64,000 nucleotides of DNA from Alteromonas indica (GTDB lineage Bacteria; Pseudomonadota; Gammaproteobacteria; Enterobacterales; Alteromonadaceae), in assembly GCA_003056425.1 (NCBI GenBank), contig PYVY01000003.1:233449-297448 (forward strand), in the 5' to 3' direction. The notes beneath the pieces were generated by a model. The model was not told the origin of the DNA. It worked only from the letters and a program-made list of their open reading frames with translations, and did no database searches. Numbering within the stretch: the first letter of the stretch is position 1; each line of letters starts with the position of its first letter. The translations under genes were made by a program, and so were the position numbers. This document shows, piece after piece, positions 28,507 through 38,240 of this stretch.

Positions 28507-28582
28507 TGGGGTATAGCCAAGTTGGTAAGGCAGCGGGTTTTGATCCCGTTATTCGTTGGTTCGAGTCCAGCTACCCCAGCCA
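28507..28582 (+). tRNA. tRNA-Gln (TTG), cluster copy 3
   Basis: 76 bases, the fourth identical tRNA-Gln in the window. Last of the cluster. Confidence 0.97.
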
Positions 28583-28757
28583 TTCCTTTTTTTCTCCTTC
28601 TCCGCTGCTCCCATTTTGCTCTACTCCCGTAACTACCCCAGACAAGTTATGACATTTAACTGCATAACTACGCACTAAACATTATCGGGCTACTTACGGT
28701 TTAAACCTCACATGGTAAGATAGCCAGCCATTAAAAAATTTATCCAAGGGAACATAA

Positions 28758-30218
28758 GTGATTGATAAAATTGTCGCAGCCGTGAACAACGTGCTGTGGG
28801 GAGATGGTCTGGCCTTCAACCAGCAACTCCCGGTACTTGGGAATGTTGATTTCGCCACCGGCCCCCTGCTTATCTATATGCTGGTTTTCTGTGGTATCTG
28901 GTTTACCTGGAAACTACGCGGTGTCCAAATCCGTCATTTCGGACATATGTTTTCTATTATGAAAGGCAGCACCACCGCCACCACCGAAGGCATCAGTTCC
29001 TTTCAAGCGCTGTGTACCAGCTTGTCTGCCCGCGTAGGAACCGGCAATCTTGCCGGGGTGGCGGTAGCCATTTCCCTGGGTGGGGCCGGTGCCGTTTTCT
29101 GGATGTGGATGATCGCCCTTATCGGTATGGCCACAGGTTTTGCCGAAAGTGTGTTAGGCCAGTTGTATAAAGTAAAAGACGACAATGGCGAGTTTCGCGG
29201 CGGCCCTGCCTACTATATAAAGCAGGGGCTGAATAAAACCTGGTTAGCCATTGCCTTTTCGTTGTGCCTGTTCCTGGGTTACGGCTTTATATTCAGCGCT
29301 GTGCAGGCCAATACCATTACCGATGCTTTGGAAAATGCCTACGCAATTCCTACTCTTTATAGTGGGTTGGCGATTATCGGCTTAGCGGCAATGATAGTGG
29401 TGGGAGGCTTACGGGGTATCGCCCGTTTTGCCGAGCTGGCGGTTCCCTTCATGGGCGTAGGCTATATTCTGGTGGCCTTATTCGTAACGTTTACCAATGC
29501 ATCCGAGTTGCCTGGCATGATTATGCATATCATTAATTCTGCCTTTGGGTTAGAGGAAGCTGGCGCGGGAGCACTGGGTGCGGCTATCAAAAATGGTATT
29601 CAGCGCGGGCTGTATTCCAATGAAGCGGGCTCAGGTAGTGTGCCTCACGCCGCCGCTGGAGCAGCGCCTAACCCAAACCATCCGGTATCGCAAGGCTACG
29701 TACAAATGCTCGGGGTGTTTTTCGACACTATGATTTTATGTACCTGTACGGCATTTATCATCTTGCTGGCGGGTAAAGAAAACGCAGCCGAAGGCATGGG
29801 CGGAATTGGCCTGACTCAGGAAGCACTGAGTATACATCTGGGGGCCTCAGGAACAGACTTTATCTCTGCGGCAATATGTCTTTTTGCGTTTACCTCCGTG
29901 GTGGCAAATTATGCGTATGGCGAAAGTAACCTGCACATCTTTAAGCTTGATAACAAACCGGGCCGATTGGTCTATACCGTAGGGTATCTGGCTATGATTT
30001 TATGGGGTTCTATGGCCGCATTACCTACCGTTTGGGCGATGGCCGATATGGCCCTTGGATTAATGTCGGTTATTAATATCATTGCTATTGTGTGGTTAAC
30101 TCCCACAATTGTTTCTGTATGCCGAGATTATTTCACCAAAATGGATCGGGGCGAGCGGCCCGAATATGCTAATGGTGATTGCCAGATTCAGGGCAAATCT
30201 GAAAAGGGCATCTGGTAA
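28758..30218 (+). CDS. Sodium:alanine symporter family protein (AGCS)
   Basis: A 486-residue inner-membrane carrier with about ten to eleven membrane segments. AGCS signatures are SSFQALCTSLSARVGTGNLA near residue 85, GGPAYYIKQGLNKTW near residue 150 and RGLYSNEAGSGSVPHAAAGA near residue 290. It should import alanine or glycine with sodium. The start is GTG at 28758 with AAGGGA upstream. It stands alone between the tRNA cluster and the efflux operon, with its own terminator. Confidence 0.92.
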   Translation: MIDKIVAAVNNVLWGDGLAFNQQLPVLGNVDFATGPLLIYMLVFCGIWFTWKLRGVQIRHFGHMFSIMKGSTTATTEGISSFQALCTSLSARVGTGNLAGVAVAISLGGAGAVFWMWMIALIGMATGFAESVLGQLYKVKDDNGEFRGGPAYYIKQGLNKTWLAIAFSLCLFLGYGFIFSAVQANTITDALENAYAIPTLYSGLAIIGLAAMIVVGGLRGIARFAELAVPFMGVGYILVALFVTFTNASELPGMIMHIINSAFGLEEAGAGALGAAIKNGIQRGLYSNEAGSGSVPHAAAGAAPNPNHPVSQGYVQMLGVFFDTMILCTCTAFIILLAGKENAAEGMGGIGLTQEALSIHLGASGTDFISAAICLFAFTSVVANYAYGESNLHIFKLDNKPGRLVYTVGYLAMILWGSMAALPTVWAMADMALGLMSVINIIAIVWLTPTIVSVCRDYFTKMDRGERPEYANGDCQIQGKSEKGIW

Positions 30219-30256
30219 ACCGAAGGTTAACCTCTACCCTGTCTACCTTTAGTCAG

Positions 30257-30295
30257 TAAAAAGCCACTACGCCTTGCGGCGGGTGGCTTTTTTTT
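30257..30295 (+). terminator. Terminator after the AGCS symporter gene
   Basis: AAAAAGCCAC pairs with GTGGCTTTTT, with a GC-rich interior and a long T run. Confidence 0.88.
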
Positions 30296-30386
30296 GTGTT
30301 TTTTTATGCTCCCGGTTTAGCGCTTTAACCCTGCTTTAACCGCACCTTTATTATGCTGTCATCATTATGTTTGATAAGAGCAGTAT

Positions 30387-31748
30387 ATGAAGGTTTTCTC
30401 TTCTCTATTTGCGCTGAGTGTTGCCGCCGTATTAGTGGGCTGCAGCAGCCTGCCTGACACAACCTACAGTAAGCGTAGCGAGCAAACGCTCACGGAACTA
30501 AAGCCATGGTCGCAGACGCCAGAACAAGGGGTCGCGGCACAAACCCTGGTCGAGCTGATTGACTTACCCGTCGTATCCGATTTGATTGCAGAAGCCTTGG
30601 CCAATAACCCCGGGGTACAGCAAACCCTGATCACCCTACAGCAAGCTCGCTTAAGGCAAACTAGCGTAGGTGCAGATCAGCTCCCACAGGTCTCGGCGAC
30701 TTTTCAGGGCGTCAATGCTGAAGCCTCGCAAACTCGGTATACCACAGATATCACCGTCAGCTGGGAGTTGGATTTATGGCAAAAGCTGGCAGATAGCACA
30801 GATGCCGCCAGTTTTGCTGCCCAAGCCAGTGCAGCAGATTATCTGGCAGCGCAGAATACGCTGGCAGCCAGTGTTATCCAGGGCTATTTAGAAGTGATTG
30901 CCCAACAGCAGTTAATCGCCATTGAGCGGCAACGTTTAGAGGTGTTGCAAAATAGCGAGTCGATTATTTTAACCCGCTATCGCAATGGCCTGGGTAGCCT
31001 TAACGACTTGGACACAGCCCGTACCAGCAGTGCAACCTCTCAAGCGAACCTTGCTGAATATCAAAACAACCTGCAAACTGCACAACGTAATCTAGCCGTT
31101 CTGATAGGCCGCCCCCAGCCAGATCTGGACGCTTTAGTTACCGCTCAGACCTTTCCCGAAGTGGTTGCCCCCTTACCCGGAATGTCGCAACAAAACCTGG
31201 CTCAACGGCCTGACTTAATAAGCGCCTACCAAAGCCTGCTCAGCACGGAATCCACCCAGCAAGCAGCTTATAAAGCACTGCTTCCTTCACTTAATATCAG
31301 CGGCGCGTTATCTGATGAAGGTTTAAGTCCCAGTGCTGCTTTGCTAAAGGATCCGGTATGGACACTGTTAGGGTCTCTTACTGCGCCCCTCTTCCAAGGC
31401 GGAAAACTTAAAGCCAATGCGCAGATAGCCGAACTGGATACGGTGAATAGTTGGTGGGTTTATCAGGAAACATTGCTAAACGCCGTACAAGAGGTAGAAG
31501 ACACCCTCAGCCTTGAGCAAAGCCTTAGTGTACGCCAAAACCATTTACGCCAGGCCCTGGCGAATGCCACCCGTAGCGCCCAAAGTTACGCCAATCAGTA
31601 CCGGCAGGGATTGGTAGATATTCTTGACTTATTGTCGGTCTATCAAACCCGCTTCGATCTTCAGGCGCAGCTAGTTCAGCTACAACGCAACCAGTTATCC
31701 AATAGAATTAATTTAGGTCAGGCTCTGGGCCTGGGAGTATCGTCATGA
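30387..31748 (+). CDS. Outer-membrane efflux lipoprotein (NodT/OprM family)
   Basis: A 453-residue TolC-like channel protein with a lipoprotein signal (MKVFSSLFALSVAAVLVGCS, lipobox LVGC, Cys19). Two repeated OEP halves are visible as long amphipathic helices. Typical pieces are VSWELDLWQKLADSTDAASF, NLAVLIGRPQPDLDALV and APLFQGGKLKANAQIAELD. It would form the outer-membrane duct of the RND pump encoded next to it. Its stop overlaps the adaptor gene start by four bases. Confidence 0.92.
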   Translation: MKVFSSLFALSVAAVLVGCSSLPDTTYSKRSEQTLTELKPWSQTPEQGVAAQTLVELIDLPVVSDLIAEALANNPGVQQTLITLQQARLRQTSVGADQLPQVSATFQGVNAEASQTRYTTDITVSWELDLWQKLADSTDAASFAAQASAADYLAAQNTLAASVIQGYLEVIAQQQLIAIERQRLEVLQNSESIILTRYRNGLGSLNDLDTARTSSATSQANLAEYQNNLQTAQRNLAVLIGRPQPDLDALVTAQTFPEVVAPLPGMSQQNLAQRPDLISAYQSLLSTESTQQAAYKALLPSLNISGALSDEGLSPSAALLKDPVWTLLGSLTAPLFQGGKLKANAQIAELDTVNSWWVYQETLLNAVQEVEDTLSLEQSLSVRQNHLRQALANATRSAQSYANQYRQGLVDILDLLSVYQTRFDLQAQLVQLQRNQLSNRINLGQALGLGVSS

Positions 31749-33100
31749 CACCACGACAAAAAACGTTTCTTGTCACCCTGACTGCGTGCGCAGCAATGGT
31801 GGCGGCTGTGCTGTTTTTAACCAACCAGTTTTCGCCCCCCGGCCCACCCCGACAGGCTGCAGTCAGTGCCGATGCGGTGCCCCAAAAGCCGGTTGACGCA
31901 GATAAATCGGCTGTTCGAGCCCAGCCCAAGGTTGCCCGCGCTGGCGAGCCAACGTTACCGGCCGATAATGAGGCGCAGCAACGCCGACCCGGGGGTACCC
32001 AAGCAGGCAACGCGAAGCGTCAAAGCACTGCACCCGAGGTGGGTGTCATCATGGTAAGTGTCCAGCCGCACCAGGCCTCTGTTACCGGTTATGGGGAGGT
32101 GCAGCCGCTGTTTAATTTATCTCTTACTGCCCAGGTGAGCGGGCAAATACAAGCATTGTCTGATAACTTTTTAACGGGTCGCTTTGTACAAAAAGGCGAA
32201 GTGATTGCCCAGCTTGATGATACCGATTATGTGCAGGCAGTAGCGATTGCAAAAGCTGGGGTAGAAGAAGCTATTGTAGCGCTGGAAGAGGAGCGCCTGC
32301 AGGGCGACCAAGCTGCCGATGAATGGCGTCGCTCCGGGCTTACAGGCGAACCGGCTTCGGCTTTGGTTTTACGTGCTCCGCAGTTGGCAGCGGCTACCGC
32401 CAATTTAGAGCAAGCCCAGGCGACCTTAGCAAGCGCCCGCCGCGACTTGCAATATACCCAAATCACCGCTCCTTTTGATGCGGTAGTAGTTAGCCGGGAT
32501 ATTCAGCCAGGTAGTTTTGTGCAAACCGGTTCCCCCATTGCTACTTTATATTCCACCCATACCGCTCAGGTAGCGGTGGCGTTGTCGGCCCAACAATGGC
32601 AAAGCTTACCCGGCGTAGACACCCTGGCAGACAGCCCATGGACTGCCACCCTTACTGATATGCAGCATTCGGCTACCTGGCAGGGAAGCATTCATCGGGT
32701 AGAACAAACACTTGCCAGTGATACACGCCAGCGCAGCGTAATCATTACCCTAGCGCAGCCCCTGAGCCAAGCATCACCGCTGTATTTTGGTACCTATGTA
32801 GAAGCTACGATCGCGGGAAAAACCTGGCCGCAAGTATGGCGTATTCCCGCCACCGCTATCTCGCAGCAACAGGAAGTCTGGTATGTAAAGCCTGACAACA
32901 CGTTGGCGAAGTTTTCCCCCACGGTACTTTTTCAACGCGGTGACGCCGCCTATATTCAGCCGTTGGAAAACCTGCCCGATGGGCAATCTGCCGCGGCTCA
33001 CTCAGCCCCTACCGGCCTGCGCATTGTAGCCAGGCCGCTGAACAACTATTTACCCAACATGCGGGTAACCCCCGTTGAGGAGAGCGTAAATGGAAACTAA
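31745..33100 (+). CDS. RND efflux periplasmic adaptor (membrane fusion protein)
   Basis: A 451-residue HlyD/AcrA-type adaptor. An N-terminal membrane anchor (FLVTLTACAAMVAAVLFLTN) is followed by a disordered Pro/Ala/Gln-rich stretch to about residue 95. The lipoyl and barrel domains (LTAQVSGQIQALSDNF, RFVQKGEVIAQLDDTDY, then the second lipoyl half ITAPFDAVVVSRDIQPGSFV) enclose a short coiled-coil hairpin. The long disordered linker is unusual. Overlaps on both sides (4 bases before, 11 after) show a tightly coupled operon. Confidence 0.92.
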   Translation: MTPRQKTFLVTLTACAAMVAAVLFLTNQFSPPGPPRQAAVSADAVPQKPVDADKSAVRAQPKVARAGEPTLPADNEAQQRRPGGTQAGNAKRQSTAPEVGVIMVSVQPHQASVTGYGEVQPLFNLSLTAQVSGQIQALSDNFLTGRFVQKGEVIAQLDDTDYVQAVAIAKAGVEEAIVALEEERLQGDQAADEWRRSGLTGEPASALVLRAPQLAAATANLEQAQATLASARRDLQYTQITAPFDAVVVSRDIQPGSFVQTGSPIATLYSTHTAQVAVALSAQQWQSLPGVDTLADSPWTATLTDMQHSATWQGSIHRVEQTLASDTRQRSVIITLAQPLSQASPLYFGTYVEATIAGKTWPQVWRIPATAISQQQEVWYVKPDNTLAKFSPTVLFQRGDAAYIQPLENLPDGQSAAAHSAPTGLRIVARPLNNYLPNMRVTPVEESVNGN

Positions 33101-36100
33101 CCAAACTGGCATTATTGCATGGTTTGCGCGTAACCCAGTGGCGGCTAATTTACTTATGCTCGGCATGATTATTCTGGGCATCGCCTCGCTTACTGATATT
33201 CGTAAAGAAGCTTTTCCTGCCATGGAGCCACGTTTTGTAACCATCTCGATGACCTATGACAGCGGTGACGCTAAGCAGGCTGAAGAAGGCATCGCGATTA
33301 ATATTGAAAACGCGCTTGAGGCGGTACCCGGGATTAAACGCATTACCTCAACCTCATCCGCTAACGGCGCCACAGTGCAGGTAGAAAAAGAAAGCGACTA
33401 TGACTTAGACACCTTACTGACGGACGTTAAAACTCAGGTAGACAGCATTTACAACTTTCCTTCGGATGCGGAAAATCCGGTTATCAGTAAAGGCCGCCGA
33501 CAAGAACATGTGATCTGGGTTCAGCTGTATGGTGATACCAATCATGCGACCTTGCAAAAGCTGGGCGAAAGCCTGGAGCGGGACTTGTTAGCGCAAACCG
33601 GGATCCGCGAAGTCAGTACGCCTCACTTCACCGATCCTATGATATCGGTGGAAATCGATGAAGCGCGTCTGCAAGCGTATAACCTGACTCTGTCTGACGT
33701 GTCGCAGGCCATAAACCAAGAGTCGGCTACTGCCTTAACCACTTCCCTGCGAAACGAGCAAAAGGTCATTCGCCTGAAAGCCTCAGAGCAAGCTTACTAC
33801 GCCAAAGATTTCGCCAATATTCCTTTACTCACCAATACGGCGGGGACCTATTTAACTATTGGCGATGTGGCTAATGTTACCGACATTTTCGCCGACGATG
33901 CCTTTAGTTTGTCGCGTTACAACGGCAGCAACGGTTATGGCATTCAACTGGTAATGGACGAGAACGGCGACGTAGTAAAAATGGTCGAACAGGCCAACGC
34001 CGTAGTGCAGCAATGGCACGAAGAAGGGCTATTACCGGATGGCGTCGAACTGGAAACCTGGTACGACAAAAGTACATTGATTACAGAGCGGTTAACCCTG
34101 CTTACCAGTAATGCGATGACCGGCATCGTATTGGTATTTGTAACGCTGGCGCTATTTTTAAATCTGCGCGTGGCGTTTTGGGTCGCGGCCGGCTTACCTT
34201 TCATCTTTTTCGGCACCCTGTTTTTTATGACCGATGATTTCACCGGCATGACCATCAACGAAATGACCACCTTTGGGTTTATTATGGCGCTGGGGATTGT
34301 AGTAGACGATGCGGTGGTCGTCGGAGAGAGTATTTATGATACCCGTCAACGGTTTGGCGATACCCTGGGCAATACCGTGCGGGGCACTATGCGCGTGGCC
34401 ATACCTACCCTGTTTGGTGTGCTTACTACCGTAGCGACTTTTTTCGCCCTGTCGAATGTAGAAGGCAACTTAGGCAAGCTGTATTCCCAGTTTGGCACTA
34501 TTGTCACCTTATGTCTGCTATTGTCGGTGGTGGAGTCCAAACTGATTCTTCCAGCGCATCTAGCCCATTTACCGACACATCGTAAACCAGGTAAAGGTAT
34601 TGCCGGTATCTGGGGGAATATTCAAAATAAAGCCGACAGTGGATTAAGCTGGGTGCGGGACCGGTTGTACCGGCCCGTTTTGCAAAAAGTGATGCTATAC
34701 CGCTATGCCGCGGTGGCTGGCTTTATCACTTTACTTATTCTAGTGCTTAGTATGCCTATGTCTGGCGCTGTACGAGTGGGCTTCTTTCCCAGTATGCCGG
34801 GCGACACGGTGGAAGCATCGATGACGCTACATTCTGATGCCAGTTTTGGCCAAACGCAGGCCAATTTGCTGCGCCTGGAAAATGCGGTAAATCAGGCAGA
34901 TAAACAACTTATGCAGGAACACGCTGCCACTGGCAGTGGGATCAAAAGTTTACAGGTGGCAGCATCAGGCGATCAGGCTGGCTCCCTGGTAGCCGAACTG
35001 GTTAGTGACAAGCCCTATACACTTGATGAACTGGCCACGACGTGGCGGCAACTGGCGGGCAATCCCGAAGGTGTGAAGCAGCTTAAAATTCAATCCCGCA
35101 GGGAAATGGTGAATGCTTTTCAGGTAGAGCTAAAGAGCATTAGTGATGACACCTTAATTGCTGCGGAAAGTCAGTTTCGTAGCGCGCTAGCCGCCATTGA
35201 TGGCGTGCATAGCATCGAAAGCTCGTTAACCCCAGGAGAAGCAATGTTGCGCTTCGAACTGACCCCTCAGGGCCGGGCGCTGGGCATGGACACCCAAACA
35301 TTGTCCCAGCAACTTTTACGTGCTTTCGGGGGCGAGATCGTACAACGCTACCTGCGTGATAAAAACGAAGTGAAGGTGCGGGTGCGCTACCCTGAAGAAG
35401 ATCGTACCAACCCGGCAGATATCCTAACTGCCCGCGTACGGCTTCCCGATAACACCGTGGTGTCATTAAGCGATATAGCGCAAATTATTCCCGATACTCA
35501 GCAAAAGCAAATCACACGAATTGATGGCCTTCGCGCCCTTACCATTGCCGCTTCGGTGCAAAGTGATAGCATCACGTCAACCGAACTGGTTAGCAAACTT
35601 AATAGCGAGCTGGTGCCGATATTAACCCGGCAGTATTCCGACTTATCCGTGCATTTTGCTGGCGAAGCAGAACAACAGGAAGAAACCCAGAGCTCAATGC
35701 AAACCGTGTTTATTCTTGCGCTGATAGGAATCTATGCGCTGCTCGCGATTCCGTTAAAATCGTATATTCAGCCCCTGATCATTATGACTGCCATCCCCTT
35801 TGGCATTGTCGGTGCTATTTTGGGTCACTGGAGTAATGGGCTTATGCTAAGCCTGTTGTCTTTGAATGGAATTCTTGCCCTCAGCGGCGTCGTAGTGAAC
35901 GACTCGTTACTACTGGTTTCCCGGTATAACAGCCTGCGCCGGGCCAATGTGGCGATCCACGAGGCCATTCTGGAAGCCTGTACCAGCCGATTACGGGCGG
36001 TATTACTCACCTCAGTGACGACCTTTGCCGGGCTTTACCCCATCCTGGGCGAAACCTCAAAACAAGCCCAATTTTTGATCCCGGCTGCGGCCTCGCTCGG

Positions 36101-36251
36101 TTATGGTATTCTGTTTGCCACCGGTATTACCTTATTGCTTATTCCGGCGCTATTACTTATAAACGAAGATATCCGTCACCTACTTGGTAAGTTACGCCAA
36201 CGTAACCGGGCGAACACTGGAGAACCCCATGACCAACCTACTGCTGGTTGA
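33090..36251 (+). CDS. RND efflux transporter permease
   Basis: A 1053-residue inner-membrane pump with twelve membrane segments and two large periplasmic loops. The proton-relay pair of acidic residues in helix 4 is seen in MALGIVVDDAVVVGESIYD. TM1 begins WFARNPVAANLLMLGMIILG and the C-terminal half has SLNGILALSGVVVNDSLLLV. The sequence resembles the AcrB/MdtB-like hydrophobe-exporting branch rather than the heavy-metal branch. Substrate cannot be read from sequence. The response-regulator gene starts 23 bases before its end. Confidence 0.92.
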   Translation: METNQTGIIAWFARNPVAANLLMLGMIILGIASLTDIRKEAFPAMEPRFVTISMTYDSGDAKQAEEGIAINIENALEAVPGIKRITSTSSANGATVQVEKESDYDLDTLLTDVKTQVDSIYNFPSDAENPVISKGRRQEHVIWVQLYGDTNHATLQKLGESLERDLLAQTGIREVSTPHFTDPMISVEIDEARLQAYNLTLSDVSQAINQESATALTTSLRNEQKVIRLKASEQAYYAKDFANIPLLTNTAGTYLTIGDVANVTDIFADDAFSLSRYNGSNGYGIQLVMDENGDVVKMVEQANAVVQQWHEEGLLPDGVELETWYDKSTLITERLTLLTSNAMTGIVLVFVTLALFLNLRVAFWVAAGLPFIFFGTLFFMTDDFTGMTINEMTTFGFIMALGIVVDDAVVVGESIYDTRQRFGDTLGNTVRGTMRVAIPTLFGVLTTVATFFALSNVEGNLGKLYSQFGTIVTLCLLLSVVESKLILPAHLAHLPTHRKPGKGIAGIWGNIQNKADSGLSWVRDRLYRPVLQKVMLYRYAAVAGFITLLILVLSMPMSGAVRVGFFPSMPGDTVEASMTLHSDASFGQTQANLLRLENAVNQADKQLMQEHAATGSGIKSLQVAASGDQAGSLVAELVSDKPYTLDELATTWRQLAGNPEGVKQLKIQSRREMVNAFQVELKSISDDTLIAAESQFRSALAAIDGVHSIESSLTPGEAMLRFELTPQGRALGMDTQTLSQQLLRAFGGEIVQRYLRDKNEVKVRVRYPEEDRTNPADILTARVRLPDNTVVSLSDIAQIIPDTQQKQITRIDGLRALTIAASVQSDSITSTELVSKLNSELVPILTRQYSDLSVHFAGEAEQQEETQSSMQTVFILALIGIYALLAIPLKSYIQPLIIMTAIPFGIVGAILGHWSNGLMLSLLSLNGILALSGVVVNDSLLLVSRYNSLRRANVAIHEAILEACTSRLRAVLLTSVTTFAGLYPILGETSKQAQFLIPAAASLGYGILFATGITLLLIPALLLINEDIRHLLGKLRQRNRANTGEPHDQPTAG

Positions 36252-36909
36252 AGATGATCCCGACCTGGCGGGTAATATTATTGATTATCTGGAGCTGGAG
36301 GAGCTGTATTGCGATCATGCCAGCAATGGCATGGCCGCCCTTCAGTTATTGCAATCTGGCTGCTACGGCGTAGTGATACTGGATATCAACCTGCCGCAAC
36401 TGGACGGTTTATCGGTATGCCAGCGCCTGCGTGAACAGGGTAACGATACGCCGGTAATAATGCTTACTGCCCGGGATCAACTGGACGACAAACTAACCGG
36501 TTTTGCCCGTGGCGCAGATGATTATCTGGTGAAACCTTTTGCCATGGCTGAGCTGGTGGCCCGGGTGCAGGTACTGGCATTGCGCCGCAGCGGGCAGATA
36601 AAACAGTTATCCAGCGGCCCGGTGACACTGAACGTTACGCAACGGCAGGCTTTTATTAATGAAAAACCGGTTAAGCTGAGCCCTACGGTACTGATCATCC
36701 TTGAACAATTGTTGCGCGCCACGCCCCAGCCGGTTAGCCGCGATTCACTGGAACAGGCTATTTGGGGGGATGAACGGCCTGACAGTAATAGCCTTAAAGT
36801 CCACATGCATCATCTTCGTAAAGCGCTGTCGGTACAAGACAGCGTGTCAGTAGTATCCCAGCCAGGCGCCGGTTTCCGCCTACTGTTACAGGTTGGTGAG
36901 CATGGTTAA
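36229..36909 (+). CDS. OmpR/PhoB-type response regulator
   Basis: A 226-residue regulator. The receiver has the acidic pair in LLLVEDDPDLAG, the phospho-acceptor Asp in VVILDINLPQLDG near residue 51, and Lys in DDYLVKPFAMAEL. A C-terminal winged helix ends SLKVHMHHLRKALSV. The ATG at 36229 opens the receiver directly; a longer frame starting within the pump gene adds no homology. It overlaps the pump gene by 23 bases and the kinase gene by eight, and very likely controls this operon. Confidence 0.92.
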   Translation: MTNLLLVEDDPDLAGNIIDYLELEELYCDHASNGMAALQLLQSGCYGVVILDINLPQLDGLSVCQRLREQGNDTPVIMLTARDQLDDKLTGFARGADDYLVKPFAMAELVARVQVLALRRSGQIKQLSSGPVTLNVTQRQAFINEKPVKLSPTVLIILEQLLRATPQPVSRDSLEQAIWGDERPDSNSLKVHMHHLRKALSVQDSVSVVSQPGAGFRLLLQVGEHG

Positions 36910-38170
36910 TGGTATTAAATTAAGCTTGCGACGCTATGTGCTGGCTGCCCTGCTAATCATGGGCACTGTATTAATTTCTGCATTATCGTGGTTGGCGGCG
37001 AATAATTTTTTTGAAGGCATGGATGGCATGCAACGCGGTACGATGGTTTCGGCCGGGCTTCAGACCCAGGTGAAATCCGGCGAACCCAAACAGGTGCTTA
37101 ACTATATTATTGCGGCTGACTGGCAAGATTTGCCACACAGTATCACCAGCACCTTCGATGCCGACCAAATGCAACCCTTTCGGCTGCATAAAAAAGTTGA
37201 CCGGGATTTTATTTTCTTTCGTCCCCGGGGCGCGCTGTTTGTGGTAAAGCTTCGCACAGAACAAGGCGAAGAGAAATTTGTTGCCCAGGTATTTCGCCCA
37301 CCGCGGATAAAACAAGACCGGCTATTCGCTATTTCCCATGAAGGTGTATCGCTATTGGTAGGTCTTGGCGCGCTGGTATTATTCTCATGCATGTTACTGA
37401 TCCTGATGCGCAGTGTGGCCAGGCCGGTGGAACGACTAAAAAACTGGGCAGCCGAACTGGACGAAAAAACACTCGACTTACCTATACCGCCGTTCAGATA
37501 CAAAGAGCTGGATGAGTTGGCCAGACTCACCCATGGCAGTCTGCAAAATGTCCGTCAGGTGCTACACCGGGAAAAAGAATTTGTCAGTCATGCCAGCCAC
37601 GAACTACGCACGCCCATTGCCGTGATTCGCTCCAGTGTGGATTTACTGCATCGCTTGCCGGATGTGTCTGGTGATAAGGGGCAACGGGTTATCCAGCGTA
37701 TCAGTCATGCCTCGCATACCATGACCGACCTGACTGAAACCCTATTGTGGTTAGGCCGGCCCCAAACTGACGCGCTACATTACCAGGCTACTCAACCGGG
37801 CCAGCTGATTACCCAGCTATGTCATGAACTGAATTACTTGTTAAACAGCAAACAGGTAAAGGTGCAACTGGAAACCGATAGCTATCACGCCCAGCTACCG
37901 GTCACCGCACTGCGTATTGTGTTAGGAAATATTATTCGCAATGCTTTTCAGCATACCCAAAGTGGTACGGTCACCGTGCATCAGCAGCAGTTGTCCATAG
38001 TGGTGGAAAATAGTAGCGCGCAAAATGATGAAAGCGCGCCCCAGGAAACAGGTTATGGACTGGGCCTGGAACTGGTCGACCGCTTAACCGCCCGGCTGGG
38101 GTGGGATTATACGGTAGCACGGCTAACCCAGGGTTATCGGGTTACGCTGCACCTTACTCCCGTGGCATAA
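36902..38170 (+). CDS. Sensor histidine kinase
   Basis: A 422-residue membrane kinase. It has two membrane helices (about 10-30 and 150-172) around a periplasmic sensor of about 120 residues, and a HAMP linker. The dimerisation box HASHELRTPIAVIRSSVDLL carries the phosphorylated His. A compact ATPase domain has N-box LGNIIRNAFQHT and G-box GYGLGLELVDRL; the second glycine box is short. Paired with the upstream regulator. The signal it senses is unknown, presumably envelope stress or the pump substrate. Confidence 0.92.
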   Translation: MVNGIKLSLRRYVLAALLIMGTVLISALSWLAANNFFEGMDGMQRGTMVSAGLQTQVKSGEPKQVLNYIIAADWQDLPHSITSTFDADQMQPFRLHKKVDRDFIFFRPRGALFVVKLRTEQGEEKFVAQVFRPPRIKQDRLFAISHEGVSLLVGLGALVLFSCMLLILMRSVARPVERLKNWAAELDEKTLDLPIPPFRYKELDELARLTHGSLQNVRQVLHREKEFVSHASHELRTPIAVIRSSVDLLHRLPDVSGDKGQRVIQRISHASHTMTDLTETLLWLGRPQTDALHYQATQPGQLITQLCHELNYLLNSKQVKVQLETDSYHAQLPVTALRIVLGNIIRNAFQHTQSGTVTVHQQQLSIVVENSSAQNDESAPQETGYGLGLELVDRLTARLGWDYTVARLTQGYRVTLHLTPVA

Positions 38171-38190
38171 AATCTCGTAGTTCAGCCAAT

Positions 38191-38218
38191 AAAAAAGCGC
38201 CAACAAAAGGCGCTTTTT
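38191..38218. terminator. Terminator of the efflux operon
   Basis: AAAAAAGCGCC pairs with GGCGCTTTTT around a five-to-six-base loop. It is near-symmetrical, so it may also end the convergent AhpD-like gene. Confidence 0.88.
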
Positions 38219-38240
38219 CCAAGAATACCGGGCGTTAGTA

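Noticed and set aside
32038..32052. GGTGGGTGTC inside the RND adaptor gene as another repeat core
   Set aside because: Only ten bases match and the following CTA is missing; this is within what chance allows in 64 kb.
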